Positions 1 to 8,131 of a DNA stretch of 64,000 bases are shown here, in pieces. Positions within the stretch are counted from its first letter, which is position 1. Each line of letters starts with the position of its first letter. This DNA is from Streptomyces sp. KL109B (GTDB lineage: Bacteria; Actinomycetota; Actinomycetes; Streptomycetales; Streptomycetaceae): the NCBI RefSeq assembly GCF_030766935.1, contig NZ_JASERL010000009.1, positions 290,135 to 354,134 of the forward strand, given 5' to 3'. Position numbers and translations under genes: made by a program. The notes under the pieces were generated by a model. That model was given only the letters and a program-made list of their open reading frames with translations. It did not search any database and was not told the DNA's origin.

Positions 1-768
1 GGCCTCTCGGGGTACTTCGCGGCGCCGGGGACCGTGGACGGCGGGGTGGTCAGGCCCGGCGTGCGGATCGCGGACATGCTCGGCGGCCTGTACGGCGCGC
101 TGTCCCTCGCGGTGGCGCTGGCCAGTGTGGACCGCACCGGCCGCGGGCAGCACCTCGACCTGTCGCTCACCGAGGCCGCGGTCGCGGCCGCCGCGCCGTT
201 CGTGCTGGGGCTGCCCGACGGCCGCCCCGCCACTGAGGCCGACCTCGTGATGGGCGACAACGACGTCTTCCGTACCGCCGACGGCAGGGAGCTCGTCTTC
301 GCCTGCTTCGAGGACAAGTCCTGGCGCGCCTTCCGGGAGGACCTCGCCGCCGAGTTCCCCGAGTTCCCCGAACTCGCCACGGCGGCCTGGGACGAGCGGG
401 CGGCGCGTACCAGCGCGAGGGCCGAGGTGAGCGGGGTCCTGCGACGGGTCTTCGCCGCCCGCCCGCGCGGCTGGTGGGACGAGCGGCTGACGGCCCTCGG
501 GCTGCCCTGGACCCCGGTCGTCGCCGACCGGGACGAGCTGCTGAGCCATCCACTCCTCGTCGAGCGGGAGGTGTTCGGCGCGCTGCCGGACACACCCGGA
601 ACCGCGCTGCCCGACACACCAGCAACGCGGTACGCGCGCTTTCCCACGCGGTTCTCCGACGGCCTGGATACCGTTCGCCGTCCGCCACCCCAACTCGGCG
701 AACACACCGCCGAGTTGCTGGGCCAGGACCAGGATCAGAACCGGAATTCCGCGGAGGTGACCGCATGA
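1..768 (+). CDS. CaiB/BaiF family (family III) CoA-transferase, C-terminal part
   Basis: The frame is open to the left edge, so the N-terminal part is missing; 255 residues remain. Family III enzymes move CoA between carboxylic acids through an aspartyl-CoA intermediate. A GLSGY segment is followed by RIADMLGGLYGAL and then TGRGQHLDLSLTEAA, the usual order in this family; the Asp of ADM sits where the catalytic Asp of formyl-CoA transferase is expected. The C-terminal third is the typical variable part ending in LGEHTAELL. The stop overlaps the start of the permease gene by four bases (ATGA), so the two are very likely co-translated. Seen: motifs and overlap. Inferred: it activates an acid imported by the neighbouring MatC-like carrier. 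The substrate cannot be told. Confidence 0.88.
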   Translation, partial: GLSGYFAAPGTVDGGVVRPGVRIADMLGGLYGALSLAVALASVDRTGRGQHLDLSLTEAAVAAAAPFVLGLPDGRPATEADLVMGDNDVFRTADGRELVFACFEDKSWRAFREDLAAEFPEFPELATAAWDERAARTSARAEVSGVLRRVFAARPRGWWDERLTALGLPWTPVVADRDELLSHPLLVEREVFGALPDTPGTALPDTPATRYARFPTRFSDGLDTVRRPPPQLGEHTAELLGQDQDQNRNSAEVTA

Positions 769-2036
769 CCGCGATGCAGGTGGCCTCGCTCGTGCTGCTG
801 CTCCCCGCGTTCGGCGTCGCCATGTGGCGGGACATCAACGTGGGCCTCGTGACCATGCCGCTCGCCCTCGTGGTCGCGGCCGCCGCGGGCATCGCGCCCG
901 AAGAGGTCGTCAAGCACTTCCCCGGCGGCATCGTCCTGCTCATCATCGGCGTGATGTACCTGTTCGCCCACGCCAGGGAGAGCGGCGCCATCGACCTGGT
1001 GGTGGGCTGGGCGGTCCGGCTCTGCGGGCGCAGGATCTGGCTGATGCCCTGGACCATGTTCCTGCTCTCCGCGGTCATCAGCGGGGTCGGAACGCTCCCC
1101 TCGGCCACCGTGGCGATCACCCTCCCACTCGCCCTGCGCATGGCCCGGACACACGGCATCCCCGTCACGCTGATGGCCGTGATCGCCCTGGCCGGGGGAG
1201 GGGCCGGCGGATTCTCGCCGGTCGCGCCCTGGACGAAGATCGTGGACGAGGCCGTCGCGGGGGCCGGCATCGCCTACTCCCCCTGGGCGCTGTTCGCGCT
1301 CGTGACGGGGCTGCAACTCGTCCTCGCCGTCGTCGCGTTCCTCGCGTTCGGCGGTCTGCGGCTGCTGCGCTCCGACAGCGAGCGGCGCGCGGCCGAGCGC
1401 GAGGTCGGCCAAGTGGTGCGTGGGGCCGCGCCCATGTCGACGTATCAGCTGTGCTCGCTGCTCGGCCTCGGCGTCTTTGTCGTGAGCGCCTTCGCCTTCG
1501 ACGTGGACGTCGCCACGGTCGGCCTGGTGCTCGGGGCGCTGCTGCACGCCGTGTTCCGCCCGGACGGCAAGCGCGTGGTCAGCGGCCTGCCGTGGAACGT
1601 CATCCTGCTGACGACGGGTGTGCTGCTCTACGTGGGTGTGCTGGACGACCTCGGGACCCTGGACCGGATCGCGGCCGGCCTGGAACACGTGTCCTCGCAG
1701 GTGCTCGCCGTCCTCGCGGTGCTCTTCCTCGGGACGATCTTCGCCACCTTCGAGTCCTCGACCGTGGCGGTCCTGAGCATCACCGCGCCGGTGGCCGTGG
1801 CCGCCATCCCGGCAGGCGCGTCAGGGGCCGTCATGACGGGGATCGTCGCGGCGCTCTGTGTCTCGGTGAGCTCGGTGGCGGTCAGCCCGTTCCACCTCGG
1901 CGGGGCGCTCGCGGTCGCGAACTCCGAAGAGGCCGAGCAGAGCCGGGTGCTGCGCATGCTGCTGCTGTGGTCGCTCGGCGCGGCCCTCGTCGTACCCCTG
2001 GCGACCCTGCTCGTGCCGCTCGCCGCGGGGCTGTGA
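765..2036 (+). CDS. MatC-like dicarboxylate/SLC13-type permease
   Basis: A 423-residue, highly hydrophobic protein with roughly eleven or twelve predicted membrane segments. The order of blocks (a short N-terminal helix with WRDINVGL, a second region with FPGGIVLLIIGVMYLF, then IWLMPWTMFLLSAVISGVGTLPSATVAI and AGGGAGGFSPVAPW) matches the MatC-type malonate/dicarboxylate carriers of rhizobia. The GGFSP block and the Ala/Gly-rich loops are expected for substrate-binding re-entrant regions. The start is the ATG overlapping the CoA-transferase stop; longer in-frame extensions upstream only shadow that gene. It probably imports a small dicarboxylate or related acid that the CoA-transferase then activates. 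Substrate is inferred from context only. Confidence 0.82.
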   Translation: MTAMQVASLVLLLPAFGVAMWRDINVGLVTMPLALVVAAAAGIAPEEVVKHFPGGIVLLIIGVMYLFAHARESGAIDLVVGWAVRLCGRRIWLMPWTMFLLSAVISGVGTLPSATVAITLPLALRMARTHGIPVTLMAVIALAGGGAGGFSPVAPWTKIVDEAVAGAGIAYSPWALFALVTGLQLVLAVVAFLAFGGLRLLRSDSERRAAEREVGQVVRGAAPMSTYQLCSLLGLGVFVVSAFAFDVDVATVGLVLGALLHAVFRPDGKRVVSGLPWNVILLTTGVLLYVGVLDDLGTLDRIAAGLEHVSSQVLAVLAVLFLGTIFATFESSTVAVLSITAPVAVAAIPAGASGAVMTGIVAALCVSVSSVAVSPFHLGGALAVANSEEAEQSRVLRMLLLWSLGAALVVPLATLLVPLAAGL

Positions 2037-2102
2037 GCCGAGGCCCCGCCGGGCCGGGGGCAGCCGGGTCCGGAGACCGCCGGGTCCGGGTCCGGCTCCG
2101 GG

Positions 2103-2726
2103 TCACGACTCGGTCGGGCCGCGGACCTCCTCGGGGTCGCCGTCGAACCCGTTGGCCCAGTAACGGCCGCGCAGGGAGAGGTCGAGGAGCATTCCCGTGA
2201 CCTCCTCCGGTGTCATGGCCGGCGGGTCCGTCTCCAGCCACCACTGAAGGACGCCGATCTGCTCGCCCACCCAGGCCCGGGCGAGTACCTCCGGGTCGAT
2301 GCGCACGCTCACGCCGAAGTGGGCGGCTCGGTCGGTGAAGACCTCCGCGGCGGAGGCCACGCGGCTGTCGGTGAAGGTCCTGAGGGCGCGCCCGTTGCCC
2401 TCGCCCCGGACGATCATCCGGTAGGTGTCGCGCTCCTCCAGGGCGTGCCGGAAGAGTTCGAGGACCGGCTTACCAGTGAAGCCGCGGTGCGACTCCAGGG
2501 CCAACGGCCTTGTGCGGGTGTGCAGTTCGGTCTGCAGGTCGTCGACGATCTGGTCGAGCAGGGCCTGCTTGTCGCTGTGGTACTTGTAAAACGTCGCCCG
2601 GCTGATGTCCGCGTGCTCGGTGATGTCCTCGACCGTCACCTTGTCGTAGCCACGCTCCAGGACCAGCTGCACCAGCGCGTCCTTCAGCAGTCGCTTGGTC
2701 CGCCGCCGCCTGCGGTCTTCGGCCAT
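2103..2726 (-). CDS. TetR family transcriptional regulator
   Basis: A 207-residue one-component repressor. The N-terminal HTH is clear: a basic leader (RRRRTKRLLKDALVQLVLERGYDKVTVEDITEHADISRATFYKYHSDKQALL) is followed by a helical ligand-binding domain. It is divergent from the acyl-CoA ligase gene; the 136-base gap between the two starts is AT-richer than its surroundings and must carry both promoters and presumably the operator. One imperfect inverted repeat there is CACCGA / TTGGTG around six bases, but it is weak. By analogy with FadR-type TetR proteins it may respond to an acyl-CoA, which is inference. Confidence 0.88.
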   Translation of the reverse strand: MAEDRRRRRTKRLLKDALVQLVLERGYDKVTVEDITEHADISRATFYKYHSDKQALLDQIVDDLQTELHTRTRPLALESHRGFTGKPVLELFRHALEERDTYRMIVRGEGNGRALRTFTDSRVASAAEVFTDRAAHFGVSVRIDPEVLARAWVGEQIGVLQWWLETDPPAMTPEEVTGMLLDLSLRGRYWANGFDGDPEEVRGPTES

Positions 2727-2862
2727 GTCCTCGTCCCCCCTCGTACCGGTTCCGGAGCTGTACGGAGCTTACCCAGCCCTTCACACCGAGACTAATTGGT
2801 GACACTATGTATGAAATCAAACAGACTGTAAGTGACTTCTGCAAGTAGCTAGGGAGTGCTGG

Positions 2863-4464
2863 ATGCTCAACCTGGGGCGCTTCATCACCCGCAGTGCGTC
2901 GTACTGGCCCGGCCGCGAGGCCCTGGTGTGCGAGGGGCGGCGCTGGACCTTCGCCCAACTCGAAGCCCGTAGCAATCAGTTGGCCTCCGCGCTGCTGGGG
3001 CTCGGGCTGCGGAGCGGCGACGCGGTCGGCACCTTCGCCGCCAACCGGGCCGAACTCGTGGAGGCGGAAATAGCCTTCTACAAGGCCGGGTTCCTGCGGG
3101 TCCCGATCAACGCCCGGCTCGGCGGCGGCGAAACCCGGCACATCCTCGTGGACGCCGATGTGCGGCTGCTGCTCACCGACGCCGCGCACGCCGAACAGGC
3201 CGCCGAGGCGATCCGCGCCTGTGGCCGCGACATTCCCCTGGTGGTCTTCGACGACGCCGCCCCGGTCGGCAGCGAGACCAACGCCGCCCCGGTCGGCCGC
3301 GAGACCTACGCCGACCTCCTGGTGAAGGGCTCCGAGGACCCGGTCGCCGTCGATGTGGACCCCGGCCACCCGTGCGTACTGCACTTCACGTCCGGCTCCA
3401 CGGGCAAGCTGAAGGCGGCGGTGCAGACCACGGGCAACCGGCTGGCCAACATGCGCAAGCGCCTGATGTCTCCGGAGAACTCCACGGAGGACTCCGCGGA
3501 GACGCCGGGCCGTTATCTCGTCGCGGGCCCCATCACCCACGCCTCCGGCATGGGCGTGCTGGCCCAGCTCAGCCGGGGCAACGCGATCGTGGTTCTGCCC
3601 TCCTTCCATCCGGCGGGCTTCCTGGACACGGTCGCCAAGGAGCGCGTGACCTCGACGTTCCTCGTGCCGACCATGCTGAACATGGTGCTGGCGCACCCCG
3701 CGGCCCCGACCGTCGACCTGTCCTCGCTGACCTGTGTGCGGATCGGCGGCGCCCCCGTCTCCCCGCAACGGCTGCGGGACGCCGTCGAGTTGTTCGGCCC
3801 GATCGTGATGCAGGGGTACGGGCAGGCCGAGACCACCAGCGGGATCACCATCCTGACGCCGGGCGACGTTGTACGCGGGCTCGACGGGGACCCGGACATC
3901 CTGCTCTCGTGCGGGCGCGCCGTGTTCGACACGGAGATCCGCATCGTCGACGAGGAGATGAACCCCGTGCCGGCCGGCACCAAGGGCGAACTGATCGTCC
4001 GCGGGCCCGACTGTGTGACGTCCTACTGGAACGAACCCGAACTGTCGGCCGAGACCTTCAAGAACGGCTGGGTCCTGACCGGGGACATCGCCTATCTGCG
4101 CGAGGACGGCTATCTGTTCATCGTCGACCGCAAGAAGGACATGATCATCTCGGGTGGCTTCAACATCTACTGCAGCGAGGTCGAGGCCGCCCTGTACGAG
4201 CACCCCGCGGTCGGCGAGGCCTGTGTAGTCGGCGTCCCCGACGAGAAGTGGGGGGAGGCCGTGAAGGCCGTCGTCGTTCCGAAGGCGGACGCCGCGATCG
4301 ACCCGGCCGCCCTGATCGACTTCTGCGCCGAGCGCCTCGACCGCTTCAAGAAGCCCAGGACCGTGGACGTCGTCGACGCCCTGCCCGTCAACCGCAACGG
4401 CAAGATCGACCGCAAGGCCGTCCGCGCCCCCTACTGGGCCGACAGCGCCCGCGCCGTGAACTGA
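2863..4464 (+). CDS. AMP-binding acyl-CoA ligase (FadD-like)
   Basis: 533 residues, full length for the ANL superfamily. It adenylates a carboxylic acid and transfers it to CoA. Visible motifs are the phosphate loop FTSGSTGKLKA (about residues 175-185), the GYGQAETT block, GWVLTGDIAYLREDGYLFIVDRKKDMI with the hinge Asp, SGGFNIYCSEVE, and the C-terminal NRNGKIDRKAV with the catalytic Lys. A short in-frame duplication near residue 132-150 repeats AAPVG-ETxA. The start follows TAGGGAG at a normal distance. The acyl-CoA dehydrogenase begins ten bases after its stop, so they form one operon opposite the TetR gene. Chain length or aromatic preference cannot be read from the sequence. Confidence 0.9.
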   Translation: MLNLGRFITRSASYWPGREALVCEGRRWTFAQLEARSNQLASALLGLGLRSGDAVGTFAANRAELVEAEIAFYKAGFLRVPINARLGGGETRHILVDADVRLLLTDAAHAEQAAEAIRACGRDIPLVVFDDAAPVGSETNAAPVGRETYADLLVKGSEDPVAVDVDPGHPCVLHFTSGSTGKLKAAVQTTGNRLANMRKRLMSPENSTEDSAETPGRYLVAGPITHASGMGVLAQLSRGNAIVVLPSFHPAGFLDTVAKERVTSTFLVPTMLNMVLAHPAAPTVDLSSLTCVRIGGAPVSPQRLRDAVELFGPIVMQGYGQAETTSGITILTPGDVVRGLDGDPDILLSCGRAVFDTEIRIVDEEMNPVPAGTKGELIVRGPDCVTSYWNEPELSAETFKNGWVLTGDIAYLREDGYLFIVDRKKDMIISGGFNIYCSEVEAALYEHPAVGEACVVGVPDEKWGEAVKAVVVPKADAAIDPAALIDFCAERLDRFKKPRTVDVVDALPVNRNGKIDRKAVRAPYWADSARAVN

Positions 4465-4474
4465 GGACCCCGCC

Positions 4475-5647
4475 ATGACCTTCGAACTCACGCCGTCGTA
4501 CGACGACATGCCGTCGATCAGGACCGTCGTCGAGGACCTGCGCGGCTACCTCTCCGGCGAACTCGCCGACTACGAGCGCGCACACGACCTCGGCCCCGAA
4601 TCGGTCTTCGACCGCTCGATGCTGCAACCCGTCTGGAAGCGCAGCCGCGAACTCGGCTTCTACGGCATCCACCTCCCGCCGGAACACGGCGGCCGCGGTC
4701 TGACCAACACCGAACTCGCCGTCCTCAAGGAGGAGGTGGGCGCGTCCGGGCGGGCGCTCTACCACAGCGTGCTCGGCGACATGGGCGGGCCGCTGCGCGC
4801 CGGAGCCGTCTTCCAGCACGCCACGGACGAGCAGGTACGGCGCTATCTGCGCCCGGTCGTCGAGGGCGACCGCGCCTGCTGCTTCTCGCTGACCGAGACC
4901 GACGCCGGTTCCGACGTGCGGGCGATGCGGACCACCGCCACGCCCGACGGCGACGGCTGGCGGCTGACCGGGCGCAAGGTCTTCAGCTCGGCCGGACCCT
5001 TCGCCGACTTCTCCCTCCTCGTGGCCCGCATGGCGGGCGAGGAGGAGTCCTACTCCGCGTTCCTCGTCGACCTCGACGCCCCGGGCTGCTCCGTGCTCCC
5101 CGGCGAAGTACCGCTGTCCGGCCAGCACATCGAGGCCGACATCGCCTTGGACGACTGCTACGTGGGCCCGGACCAACTGCTCGGGAGGGTGGGCGACGGC
5201 CTGCGCATCGGCCTCGGCCGCGTCACCACCAACCGGCTCCTGCACTGCCCGACCATCCTCGGCCACGCCCGCCGCATCCTCGAACTGACCGTGGACTACA
5301 CCCGTACGAGAAGGGTCTCCGGCGGCGTCCTCGCGGACCTGCAGTCCATCCAGCACAAGCTCGCCGACATGGCCACGGCCTTCTACGCCGCGCGCAGCAT
5401 GACGTACGACGCCCTGGCCGCCCTCGACCGCGGCGAGAGCCCCCGGGTCGAGGCATTCATGTGCAAGCTGTTCGTCGCGGAGAACGCCTTCCGCATCGCC
5501 GACGAGAGCATGCAGATCCACGGCAAGGCGGGCATGGTCCGCGGCTCGGAGATCGAGTGGATGTTCCGCCGCCTGCGCATGTTCCGGATCCTCACGGGAT
5601 CCTCCGAGATCCAGAAGAACGGCATCGCCAAGGCGCTGCTGCGCTGA
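4475..5647 (+). CDS. acyl-CoA dehydrogenase family protein
   Basis: 390 residues with the complete family fold: helical N-domain, the CCFSLTETDAGSDVRA flavin/substrate block, a middle beta domain, and a C-terminal helical domain ending in MFRILTGSSEIQKNGIAKALL. GAGGA precedes the ATG. Normally it would introduce an alpha-beta double bond into an acyl-CoA made by the adjacent ligase. Oddity: where medium-chain enzymes have the catalytic Glu (YEGT-EIQ) this protein has ILTGSSEIQ, a Thr, and at the alternative catalytic position used by isovaleryl- and long-chain enzymes (just before the conserved Arg) it reads TNR, with Asn. So no catalytic Glu is visible at either known site. It could use another base or catalyse a different reaction. 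Confidence 0.85.
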   Translation: MTFELTPSYDDMPSIRTVVEDLRGYLSGELADYERAHDLGPESVFDRSMLQPVWKRSRELGFYGIHLPPEHGGRGLTNTELAVLKEEVGASGRALYHSVLGDMGGPLRAGAVFQHATDEQVRRYLRPVVEGDRACCFSLTETDAGSDVRAMRTTATPDGDGWRLTGRKVFSSAGPFADFSLLVARMAGEEESYSAFLVDLDAPGCSVLPGEVPLSGQHIEADIALDDCYVGPDQLLGRVGDGLRIGLGRVTTNRLLHCPTILGHARRILELTVDYTRTRRVSGGVLADLQSIQHKLADMATAFYAARSMTYDALAALDRGESPRVEAFMCKLFVAENAFRIADESMQIHGKAGMVRGSEIEWMFRRLRMFRILTGSSEIQKNGIAKALLR

Positions 5648-5695
5648 CATGCGAGGGACGGGGCCGGTGGCCGCGGCGCCGGCAGGCACTCCTGC

Positions 5696-5721
5696 GTAAC
5701 CCCAGGTCAATCTGGGGTTAC
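5696..5721. terminator. perfect 10-bp inverted repeat after the ligase/dehydrogenase operon
   Basis: GTAACCCCAG and CTGGGGTTAC flank a six-base loop (GTCAAT), 48 bases after the dehydrogenase stop. No T-run follows, as is usual in Streptomyces terminators. An operator role for the next gene is the alternative. Confidence 0.6.
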
Positions 5722-5868
5722 CGGGGCCGACCGGGCGGATTCCCGGTCCCCGCCCCCGCTTCGTACCGCGCCTCGTCCCGTGGTTAGCCTGGCGTATCCG
5801 ACCAACAATGTGCGGCGCCGGCTCGCCACGTCGGTGATGCCGTGCGCCCGTCGAGAGGAGACCCGTCG

Positions 5869-6795
5869 GTGAAGTTCGGGATCAATGTGCTCAATTACGG
5901 GCCGGGTACCACCCCCGCCTCCATGGAGGACTGGGTTCTCCGCGCCGAGGGCCTGGGGTTCCACCTGGCGATGATCTCGGACCATGTGACGCTCCCTCAG
6001 GAGGCCCTGCCGGTCTTCCCGCCGCCGTTCTACGACCCGTTCACCACCCTCGCCTACCTCGCAGGCCGCACCACGACCATCGAGCTGGGCACCACGGTCA
6101 TCGTCCTGCCGTACCGGCACCCGCTGCAGACGGCCCGGGTCACGGCGAACATCGACCAGATGACCAACGGACGGTTCGTGTTCGGCGTGGGCGTCGGCTG
6201 GTCCGAGCAGGAATTCCAGGCGCTGGGCGTGGACTTCGCCGCCCGCGGCAAGATCAGCGACGAGTACCTGGAGTCCATCAAGGACCACTGGACCAAGCCG
6301 CTGATCTCGTTCCACGGCGAGCACCTGGACTACACCGACATCACCACGGGACCCGCCCCGGCCCGTGACCCGCACCCGCCGGTGTGGGTCGGCGGCCTCA
6401 ACGGCCCCGCCATCCGGCGGGCCGCGCGGTTCGGCGACGCCTGGCACCCGTTCGGTCTCGGCCCGGCCGAGCTCCGGGAGCGGCTGCCCAAGCTCAAGGC
6501 CGCCGCCGAGGCGGCCGGGCGTCCCACGCCCGCCCTCGCGCCGCGCATCCCGCTGCACATCACCGAGCAGCCGGTTCCGGAGGAGGGACGGCTCACCGGG
6601 CACGGCACCGTCGCCCAGATCCGCCGCGACCTGGCGGAACTGGCCGAGCTGGAGCCCGACTGGATCATCCTCGACACCTTCCTCACCTTCTACCTCGGCG
6701 CCGTCTCCGCGGACGAGGTCCCCCGCCACGACCCGGCCCAGCTGGAGATCGCGGCGGCGGAGCTGATCGACCTCAAGGGCGAGACCCTGCGCTGA
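5869..6795 (+). CDS. LLM class F420-dependent oxidoreductase
   Basis: 308 residues with the luciferase-like TIM-barrel pattern: MKFGINVLNYGPGTTPASMEDWVLRAEGLGFHLAMISDHV at the start, then TTIELGTTVIVLPYRHPLQTARVTANIDQMTNGRFVFGVGVGW and a PPVWVGGLNGPAIRRAARFGDAWHPFG block near residue 180. Such actinobacterial enzymes use coenzyme F420 (sometimes FMN) to reduce or oxidise small substrates. I chose the GTG at 5869 because AGGAG lies eight bases upstream; an in-frame GTG at 5842 has no such site. It stands alone between a hairpin and the leftward gene set. The substrate is unknown. Confidence 0.85.
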   Translation: MKFGINVLNYGPGTTPASMEDWVLRAEGLGFHLAMISDHVTLPQEALPVFPPPFYDPFTTLAYLAGRTTTIELGTTVIVLPYRHPLQTARVTANIDQMTNGRFVFGVGVGWSEQEFQALGVDFAARGKISDEYLESIKDHWTKPLISFHGEHLDYTDITTGPAPARDPHPPVWVGGLNGPAIRRAARFGDAWHPFGLGPAELRERLPKLKAAAEAAGRPTPALAPRIPLHITEQPVPEEGRLTGHGTVAQIRRDLAELAELEPDWIILDTFLTFYLGAVSADEVPRHDPAQLEIAAAELIDLKGETLR

Positions 6796-6831
6796 CAAGC
6801 GGTCAGGCCCGGACGGGCGACGGCGTCCCTG

Positions 6832-6855
6832 GGGCCTGGTCCGAACGGCAGGCCC
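6832..6855. repeat. GGGCCTG...CAGGCCC intergenic hairpin, copy 1
   Basis: Seven-base arms GGGCCTG and CAGGCCC around GTCCGAACGG, 36 bases after the F420-oxidoreductase stop. It is followed by two imperfect ACGGCAGGTCC copies. A near-identical hairpin (arms plus the loop core TCC-AACG) lies at 40364-40389, also at the 3' end of a rightward gene. Likely a terminator or a small dispersed palindromic element. Confidence 0.6.
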
Positions 6856-7206
6856 TCACGGCAGGTCCCAACGGCAGGTCCTAGCTCTGCAGATCCGCCC
6901 TGCGGTGGCGCTCGGTGAGCCGGGAGCCGGATTCGCGGCGGGCCGCGCGTCGTCGCCGTGCTCCGGATCCACGCCGAGCACACTCACGTCCCCGGCGGAG
7001 CGCCGCCGGAAGCCCTCCAGGATCTCGACGGTGGTCGTCTTCCCCGCGTCGTTGGGCCCGAGCAGCGCGCACACCTCGCCGCGGTGGACGTCCAGGTCGA
7101 CACCGCGCAGCACGTCGACGTCGCCGTACGTCATGGTCAGACCGCGTGCACGGATGACGGGCCGCTCGGGCGCGTCGGGCGCGTCGGGCGCGTAGGGCAC
7201 CGTCAT
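6856..7206 (-). pseudogene. ABC transporter ATP-binding subunit, truncated remnant
   Basis: The first about 85 residues read as an ABC-type drug-export ATPase: GLTMTYGDVDVLRGVDLDVHRGEVCALLGPNDAGKTTTVEILEGFRRRSAGDVSVLGVDPEHGD. After that the Q-loop, signature motif, Walker B and H-loop are all missing, and the frame runs into unrelated sequence. Walker A is altered, GPNDAGKTTT instead of GPNGAGKTTT. In the next frame a tail reading SRLTERHRRADLQS stops at 6881 and could be the original C-terminal end, suggesting one internal deletion with a frameshift. The start overlaps the stop of the winged-helix gene (ATGA), so it was the last gene of that operon. The product should not hydrolyse ATP. Confidence 0.75.
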
Positions 7207-7550
7207 GGCTTCGCCTCCGTGACGGCGGGGACGGCGGGGGCGGCGGGAGCGGCGGAGCCCGCGCTCTCGACGATCGCCCGCAGCGCCGCGACATGCCCTT
7301 CGAAGGCGGTACGCCCACGATCCGTGAGCCGCACCCTGGTGCGCCGCTTGCGGCCGCCGCCCTCCTTGCGCAGCTCCAGATACCCGGCCTCCTCAAGGGT
7401 GTGCAGCTGCTTGGACAGCGCCGAGTCACTGAGCGAGAGGCTGTCGCGGACGAAGGAGAACTCCGCCCACTCCGTCGCGGCGAGCAGTGACACCACCGAC
7501 AGCCGGGTGGCGGGATGAATCAACTCGTCGAAGCCGTCGGGAACGCTCAT
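7203..7550 (-). CDS. winged-helix transcriptional regulator (ArsR/MarR-like, HTH_34 type)
   Basis: 115 residues with one winged helix: DELIHPATRLSVVSLLAATEWAEFSFVRDSLSLSDSALSKQLHTLEEAGYLELRKEGGGRKRRTRVRLTDRGRTAFEGH, then a short Ala/Pro-rich tail. This compact family typically sits in operons with an ABC exporter and a small membrane protein and represses them. Both ends overlap neighbours by four bases, so the three genes are translationally coupled. The ligand is not evident. Confidence 0.85.
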   Translation of the reverse strand: MSVPDGFDELIHPATRLSVVSLLAATEWAEFSFVRDSLSLSDSALSKQLHTLEEAGYLELRKEGGGRKRRTRVRLTDRGRTAFEGHVAALRAIVESAGSAAPAAPAVPAVTEAKP

Positions 7551-8053
7551 CGGCCCGCCCCCGGCACCGCCGCACCCGTCGCTCGGGCCCGCGCCGACCT
7601 GGCCGTCCAACGCGTCATCGGCCCCACGAACAGCACGAACACCGCCGCCGACACCGTGGCCTGGATCAGGCTGCCGGGGAGCGGCGCCAGGGAGTCGACC
7701 AGCCGACCGGACAGCAGCACGGTCCCACCGGTCACCACCGCGCCCGCGACGAAACCGGCGAACATCCGCGGCGTGCAACGGGTGTGGTGCAGCATGACCC
7801 GGCTGCGCCGCTGACGGCGCACGAACAGCCGTCCCAGCAGCGCGAGATACGCCGCCATGACCAGACCCGCACCCCACCCGGGCAGTTCGAGGCCGAGCCC
7901 GGCGAGGAACAGCCACATGAGCACGGCCGTCCCCCACGGGCTGTCGCTGCCGACGGCCGCGGACCGCTCCACCTCGTCGTACACCCGCTCCTGCGGCACG
8001 CGGATGCGCTGCAGGTCCCGCCATGCCTGGTCGGCGTCCATCGGTGCGCTCAC
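7547..8053 (-). CDS. small membrane protein of the wHTH/ABC operon
   Basis: 168 residues, not recognised as a named family. A hydrophilic N-terminal 35 residues (MSAPMDADQAWRDLQRIRVPQERVYDEV) precede four predicted membrane segments: WGTAVLMWLFLAGLGLEL, GWGAGLVMAAYLALLGRLF, MFAGFVAGAVVTGGTVLL and LIQATVSAAVFVLFVGPM. The GTG at 8053 is preceded by GGAGGGA at a good distance. It is the first gene of a three-gene unit whose last gene is a broken ABC ATPase. Such proteins often accompany a PadR/ArsR-like regulator and may be regulated by it. Confidence 0.75.
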   Translation of the reverse strand: MSAPMDADQAWRDLQRIRVPQERVYDEVERSAAVGSDSPWGTAVLMWLFLAGLGLELPGWGAGLVMAAYLALLGRLFVRRQRRSRVMLHHTRCTPRMFAGFVAGAVVTGGTVLLSGRLVDSLAPLPGSLIQATVSAAVFVLFVGPMTRWTARSARARATGAAVPGAGR

Positions 8054-8131
8054 ATTCCACTCCCTCCCGTACCCGCTCCACTTTCCTGGTGGGCAAGTGA
8101 AGGTCGGGCGGCGTGGTGCACCATGTGGAAC

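Noticed and set aside
2037..2102. Repeated CCGGGTCCGG between the permease and TetR stops as an operator
   Set aside because: It lies between convergent gene ends; GC-rich repeats here more likely aid termination and no clean hairpin could be drawn.
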